Source: Deinococcus betulae
GTDB taxonomy: Bacteria; Deinococcota; Deinococci; Deinococcales; Deinococcaceae
DNA length: 64,000 nt
Assembly: GCF_020166395.1 (NCBI RefSeq)
Contig: NZ_JAIQXU010000019.1
Location: forward strand, 43,603 to 107,602
Direction: 5' to 3'
Shown here one piece after another: positions 60,247 to 64,000 of this stretch. A program made the translations under genes and the position numbers. The notes beneath the pieces were generated by a model, which was not told the DNA's origin, searched no databases, and saw only the letters and a program-made list of their open reading frames with translations. The stretch's first letter is position 1; each line of letters starts with the position of its first letter.

Positions 60247-60339
60247 TGCTCCGGGCGCCCACGAGTCAGCCTGACAGTGAGTGTCACCGCCCAGCTCTGC
60301 CCGCCATCTACCACAGGGTCGTGGACCATTCTGGGCATT

Positions 60340-60627
60340 CTACTGGGCTGCCCGTAGGCTCAGCCACTCCAGGTCCGGGCGGGGCGCGCCAGCCTGGTCC
60401 AGCAGGGCGTCGGCACGTTCCAGCGCAAAGGTGCCCTCAACTTCACGCTGCACATGAATCAGCACCAGGCCGTGCAGGCGCTCCAGCACGGCCCAGACCA
60501 GACTGTCGGGCACGGCCCTATCCCGCGCCCGCGCCAGCAGGGTGGCAGCCAGGCGCTCATCGCCGCCGACAAACGCCTGGGCCGCGTCCAGGGGAATCCA
60601 GCTGAGGCTCAGGTCAGGGTGCGCCAC
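60340..60627 (-). CDS. Small helical protein downstream of ubiA
   Basis: A 95-residue alpha-helical protein ([25 protein letters not shown] in part, ending [10 protein letters not shown]). I do not recognise it. GTG 60627 overlaps the ubiA stop by 19 bases in another frame, so it is translationally coupled. A role with the prenyltransferase is only suggested by position. Confidence 0.55.
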   Translation of the reverse strand: MAHPDLSLSWIPLDAAQAFVGGDERLAATLLARARDRAVPDSLVWAVLERLHGLVLIHVQREVEGTFALERADALLDQAGAPRPDLEWLSLRAAQ

Positions 60628-61496
60628 GTCACGTCCAGAATGACACCGGCCAGCATGGTCAGGGCCAGCCACATGTTGGCGTCAAAAAAGGCCACGTTCA
60701 CGCGCGCCAGGTCCTGCGGATTCACGATGCGGTGTTCGTACAGCAGAATGCCGCCCATCACCAGCGCCGCCAGGTAGTACCACACACTCGCGCCCGTGAC
60801 CGCACCGACCACCAGGAGCAGGGCAAATGTCAGACCGTGGCTGAGGGCCGCGATGCGCAGCGCCCTAGGAATCCCAAAGCGGGCCGGAATACTGCGAATA
60901 CCGTTGGCCACATCGAAATCGCGGTCCATCGTGGCGTAGATCACGTCCAGACCAATCATCCAGAAAATCACCACGGCCCACAGCACCCAGGCCGGCGGCG
61001 CAAACTCCCCGGTCACGGCAATCCAGCCGCCCGCCGCCGCCGCACCGTCGGTCACGCCCAGCCAGGCGTGGCACAGCCAGGTAAAGCGCTTGGTGTAGGG
61101 ATAACCAATCAGGAAGATGACGGCGACAGGCATCAGGGCCAGGCACAGCGGATTGAGCTGCGCGGCGGCAAAAGCCATGAGGCCCAGACTGACCAGCACT
61201 AGCGCCCAGGCCTGCGCAGGTTTGACCTTGCCGCTGGGCACTTCACGCCCGGCCGTGCGCGGATTGCGGGCGTCGATGTAGCGGTCAATCACCCGGTTGG
61301 CACCCATCGCGGCGGTGCGGGCCGCCGCCATCGCCACGGTGACCCACAACAGAACCTCCCAGCCAGGCCACCCGCTCCCGCGCGTTTGCATGCTGGCCAG
61401 GAGCATCCCGGCGTAGGCAAACGGCAGGGCAAATACCGTGTGCTCGAATTTCACCAGGTCCAGGTAGGTTTTTACGCGGGCTGCGCCATCACTCAC
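60609..61496 (-). CDS. UbiA-family prenyltransferase (probable MqnP of the futalosine menaquinone pathway)
   Basis: A 295-residue membrane enzyme with about nine helices. The first Asp-rich motif is [20 protein letters not shown] (about residue 65-84) and the second is [20 protein letters not shown] in part (about 188-205). UbiA enzymes attach a polyprenyl chain to an aromatic ring. Deinococci make menaquinone, as far as I recall through futalosine, which points to MqnP; 4-hydroxybenzoate transferase is the alternative name for the same family. I start at GTG 61496, eight bases after TATGCT; the longer frame upstream runs through a tRNA gene. Confidence 0.85.
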   Translation of the reverse strand: MSDGAARVKTYLDLVKFEHTVFALPFAYAGMLLASMQTRGSGWPGWEVLLWVTVAMAAARTAAMGANRVIDRYIDARNPRTAGREVPSGKVKPAQAWALVLVSLGLMAFAAAQLNPLCLALMPVAVIFLIGYPYTKRFTWLCHAWLGVTDGAAAAGGWIAVTGEFAPPAWVLWAVVIFWMIGLDVIYATMDRDFDVANGIRSIPARFGIPRALRIAALSHGLTFALLLVVGAVTGASVWYYLAALVMGGILLYEHRIVNPQDLARVNVAFFDANMWLALTMLAGVILDVTWRTLT

Positions 61497-61504
61497 GACC
61501 ACGC

Positions 61505-61510
61505 AGCATA
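61505..61510 (-). promoter_or_regulatory. -10 box, ubiA-family gene
   Basis: TATGCT, eight bases, GTG 61496 on the minus strand. Confidence 0.45.
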
Positions 61511-61538
61511 GCGCGCACAGAGGCGGGCGGCTTTCTGC

Positions 61539-61544
61539 TATAGT
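61539..61544 (+). promoter_or_regulatory. -10 box of the tRNA cluster
   Basis: TATAGT with TGC directly upstream (extended -10), 21 bases before tRNA-Pro. Confidence 0.55.
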
Positions 61545-61565
61545 GCCCCCTGCGCGTGGATGGTT

Positions 61566-61642
<77 letters not shown>

Positions 61643-61682
61643 TGCAGCCCAGTGACCCTGTCTTGGGCACCTCCACGCGCCG

Positions 61683-61757
<75 letters not shown>

Positions 61758-61762
61758 AACTG

Positions 61763-61784
61763 GCCCCCGTTCAGGGGGCTTTTT
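61763..61784 (+). terminator. Terminator directly before tRNA-Arg
   Basis: GCCCCC-GTTCA-GGGGGC followed by TTTTT; the T tract touches the first base of tRNA-Arg. Confidence 0.85.
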
Positions 61785-61861
<77 letters not shown>

Positions 61862-61868
61862 CATCCAG

Positions 61869-61898
61869 ACCCCTGCCCAGGCCCGGCGCAGGGGTTTT
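61869..61898 (+). terminator. Terminator after tRNA-Arg
   Basis: ACCCCTGC pairs with GCAGGGGT around an 11-base loop, then TTTG. Confidence 0.75.
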
Positions 61899-62071
61899 GA
61901 CTGTACTTACCAGAGTAGCTCCACAAAAACAATGGGGGTTTTTGGGTAGAGATTGGCCTCACAATTGGGGACTTATGCCTGCGGTAGACAAAGATGACCA
62001 TCCCCTTCCCATATCTCTCTAACTAAAAATGTATGTTGCATGAGTTCCAGAACTCTGCTATTAAGAGAATT

Positions 62072-62392
62072 GTGAACAAAGTAACGTTAGCTCTGGCCGC
62101 AACCGCTGCGCTGGCTCTCTCGGCCTGCGCCCCCAAGTACACCGCTGCTACTGCCAAACCGGTGAGCGACCTCAGCTGCGCAGAAATGAAAGACGAGCAG
62201 GTCAAACTGGCCAGCATCCGGTCTGAAGCCCAAAGCAAGAAAGGCATCAGCAAGGAAAACGTCTTCTGGGCTGTCTTTTTCTGGCCCGGCGCCGTAGTGA
62301 ACGAACTGGACAACAGAGAAGTCATTGAGAAGGTGGACGCCCGAAGCGCAGAACTCACCAAGGGTCAGTCGGCCAAGAACTGCGCACCTTAA
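62072..62392 (+). CDS. Small lipoprotein of unknown function
   Basis: About 106 residues. MNKVTLALAATAALALSAC is a lipoprotein signal with the lipid Cys at 19. The mature part is helical and charged, contains a hydrophobic VFWAVFFWPGAVV stretch near residue 65, and has cysteines at LSCAEM and KNCAP that may pair. The GTG start at 62072 is chosen because the signal begins there; ATG 62033 is in frame and could be used instead. Unknown function. Confidence 0.65.
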   Translation: MNKVTLALAATAALALSACAPKYTAATAKPVSDLSCAEMKDEQVKLASIRSEAQSKKGISKENVFWAVFFWPGAVVNELDNREVIEKVDARSAELTKGQSAKNCAP

Positions 62393-62684
62393 GGCGAAGC
62401 GGTTTGCGTTTGGGGTAGGGCTGATAACGGTCGGCAATAGAGATTCTCTACAAACCAGCACACCGACTCAGAAGAAAGATTGCCGTTCACAACCAGCAAG
62501 TGAATGGCAATCGAGGAATGGGCTGCTCCCAACTCATACGGCAAACCCGATAGTGAGCACTTCCCACTTCTATATTCCTCTCTTATCTTCGGTCCACTTC
62601 TCTCGGCTGGCCCGCGTTTAACCTGTCCTGAATCTCTCCCTGGGCTGCAGCTCAGGGACATTTTGCGTGATCAGGGGGGGCAGC

Positions 62685-63803
62685 ATGGGCAGAATGTCAG
62701 CCCCTCGTCGCCTCATTCCCCCGTCGCCTGCGCTGCAGGATGCCCTGGACTTTCTGGAGCTGTACCATGCCGAGACAGGCACGCCGGGTCTAACGACGCG
62801 CCGGCGGCAGGTGCTGACCACCGGGACCATCACGCTCAGCACAGATGAACTGGCCCACGGCGCACGTGTGGCTTGGCGCAACAGCACGCGCTGCGTAGGC
62901 CGCCTGCCCTGGGCGGCTCTCAACGTGCGTGACCTGCGGCATGTGACCCAGGCGCCGCAGGTCTTCGCCACGCTGTGCGACCACTTGCGAACGGCGTTTA
63001 ACGGCGGGCGTATCCAGCCGCTTATGAGTGTCTTCGGGCCAGGCGTGCGGATTCACAATGACCAGTTGCTGCGCTACGCCGGGTACCGACAAAGCGACGG
63101 CTCGGTGGTCGGCGATCCTCAAAACGTTGCCCTCACCGAGCATCTACTGCGACTGGGTTGGGCCGGCGGCCCCGGCACCCCTTTTGACCTCCTACCACTG
63201 GCCATTGAGGCTGAGGGCCAGGTGACCCTCTTTGACCTGCCAGCCGATGCGGTGCAGGAGGTAACGATCACCCACCCAGATCACCCGGCTATAGAGGCGC
63301 TGGGGCTCCGGTGGCCTGCTCTGCCGGTCATCAGCAATATGACCCTGGACGTTGCTGGGCAGCAGTTCACGTGTGCGCCATTTAATGGCTGGTACCTACA
63401 GACTGAAATTGCAGCGCGCAATCTGGCCGACGAAGGCCGGTATAACCAGCTGCCTGTGGTGGCGCGTGCGCTGGGCCTAGACACCACGTGGCGGCGTTCG
63501 CTGTGGCTAGACCGCGCTCTGTTGGAGCTGAACGTGGCCACCCTGCATTCTTTTGACCTGGCGGGTGTGCGTCTGGCTGACCACCACAGCGTCACCCGGC
63601 AATTTCAGGCCTTTGAGGCAGCAGAAGCCCGTGCGGGGCGCCCAGTCCGGGGGCTCTGGTCGTGGTTAATTCCGCCGCTTTCGCCCGCCACCACGCCGGT
63701 GTGGCATCAGCAATACGACGACACTCAAGTAAAGCCTAACTTCACGGCGCAGCGACCGGCCTGGCAAGAGGACCTGCGGCGCTGCCCTTTTCATAGCGGA
63801 TAA
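62685..63803 (+). CDS. nos: Nitric oxide synthase, oxygenase domain only
   Basis: A 372-residue bacterial NOS that oxidises arginine to citrulline and NO with heme and a pterin. The heme-ligand Cys is in WRNSTRCVGRL (about residue 70). The arginine-binding Glu is in NGWYLQTEIAARN, ADHHSVTRQF follows, and the pterin-side WSWLIPPLSPATTPVWHQQY region (in parts) is present. There is no reductase domain or gene nearby, as in other bacteria, so electrons come from general reductases. ATG 62685 with GGGGGG upstream is used; ATG 62694 is possible. Confidence 0.95.
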   Translation: MGRMSAPRRLIPPSPALQDALDFLELYHAETGTPGLTTRRRQVLTTGTITLSTDELAHGARVAWRNSTRCVGRLPWAALNVRDLRHVTQAPQVFATLCDHLRTAFNGGRIQPLMSVFGPGVRIHNDQLLRYAGYRQSDGSVVGDPQNVALTEHLLRLGWAGGPGTPFDLLPLAIEAEGQVTLFDLPADAVQEVTITHPDHPAIEALGLRWPALPVISNMTLDVAGQQFTCAPFNGWYLQTEIAARNLADEGRYNQLPVVARALGLDTTWRRSLWLDRALLELNVATLHSFDLAGVRLADHHSVTRQFQAFEAAEARAGRPVRGLWSWLIPPLSPATTPVWHQQYDDTQVKPNFTAQRPAWQEDLRRCPFHSG

Positions 63804-63934
63804 CAGCAAAATACAGAGTGCCTGAGAGGTAATCTCCCAGGCGCTGTGGCACTCGTGAAGTGGCGCAGCAAATCCCTACATGGCGACAGCTCTCAAGGTG
63901 ATAGCCACCAACACAACGCGCACAACTGAAGAAA
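63804..63934. other. Structured 3' region of nos
   Basis: GAGTGCC and GGCACTC (63820-63858) can enclose GCCTG/CAGGC hairpin arms, giving a branched structure before the terminator. No gene is seen to the window end. Confidence 0.35.
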
Positions 63935-63967
63935 GCGCCCCAAACCGAAGTCTGGGGCGCTCTATTT
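63935..63967 (+). terminator. Terminator hairpin downstream of nos
   Basis: GCGCCCCA pairs with TGGGGCGC around a ten-base loop, then TCTATTT; on the other strand TTTCTTC follows, so it may work in both directions. Confidence 0.7.
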
Positions 63968-64000
63968 GAACGCATCTGGTAGATGTGACGTGACCTATAG

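Overview
This is GC-rich DNA from the genus Deinococcus (phylum Deinococcota). The assignment rests on several things seen together: a Thermus-type seven-iron ferredoxin, a stand-alone bacterial nitric oxide synthase, two small lineage-restricted genes that I recall as DUF3248 and DUF3809, and a recurring promoter layout. In that layout a TANNNT -10 box lies only 6-8 bases before an ATG or GTG, which is the signature of leaderless mRNAs described in Deinococcus. At least 20 genes here carry it, and I used it to choose their starts. No phage, IS element, CRISPR array or plasmid function is recognisable; this is ordinary chromosome with some interesting regulation.

Layout. 1-6.7 kb: end of an ankyrin protein, a type B J-protein, a CBS-domain protein, a secreted multidomain subtilase, a secreted unknown protein, and class II fructose-bisphosphate aldolase. 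6.8-10.4 kb: a tightly overlapping operon (aminotransferase, MazG-like hydrolase, murI, rph), then a DoxX-family protein. 10.4-16.8 kb: corA with a DUF4262 gene, ferredoxin, a MobA-like nucleotidyltransferase, a two-component pair, a lipoprotein and a DUF1232 protein. 17-19.2 kb: rplU-rpmA-obgE. 19.2-23.5 kb: four pilin-like genes ending in a very large PilX/ComZ-like protein. 23.7-30.9 kb: dynamin-like GTPase, IclR regulator, an M42 peptidase coupled to an isochorismatase-like pseudoenzyme, fabI, pgeF and a YqeG-type phosphatase. 31-35 kb: pilB and pilT, the motors that would serve the pilins 8 kb upstream. 35-39.8 kb: divergent AraC/MFS pair, a hexapeptide acyltransferase under a perfect palindrome, and a UPF0173 hydrolase. 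39.9-44.3 kb: cdaA-cdaR (c-di-AMP synthesis), then yqeK, an LCP cell-wall enzyme and rsfS. 44.4-51.7 kb: phosphatase, small lineage genes, rsmD-coaD, a TPR-GGDEF-EAL protein and metK. 51.9-58.8 kb: phoB-phoR-phoU, coaBC, argR and a second two-component pair. 58.8-64 kb: class III nucleotide cyclase, unknown genes, ubiA/mqnP, three tRNA genes, a lipoprotein and nitric oxide synthase.

How genes work together. The pilins plus PilB/PilT form most of a type IV pilus and DNA-uptake apparatus. PhoB/PhoR and PhoU appear linked by the same 11-bp-spaced CTGACAY direct repeat upstream of both units. Three kinds of nucleotide signalling enzyme (c-di-AMP, c-di-GMP, class III cyclase) lie within 20 kb. CoaD, CoaBC and MetK supply cofactors.

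The most novel signals are: two ten-codon leaderless mini-ORFs, each joined by a GTGA overlap to the GTG start of the following gene (yqeK and a histidine kinase); a candidate Pho box; an operator-like palindrome inside the argR promoter; a 19-bp palindrome over the acyltransferase promoter; an isochorismatase-fold protein with all three catalytic residues replaced; and a tRNA-Gly with two stem mismatches.
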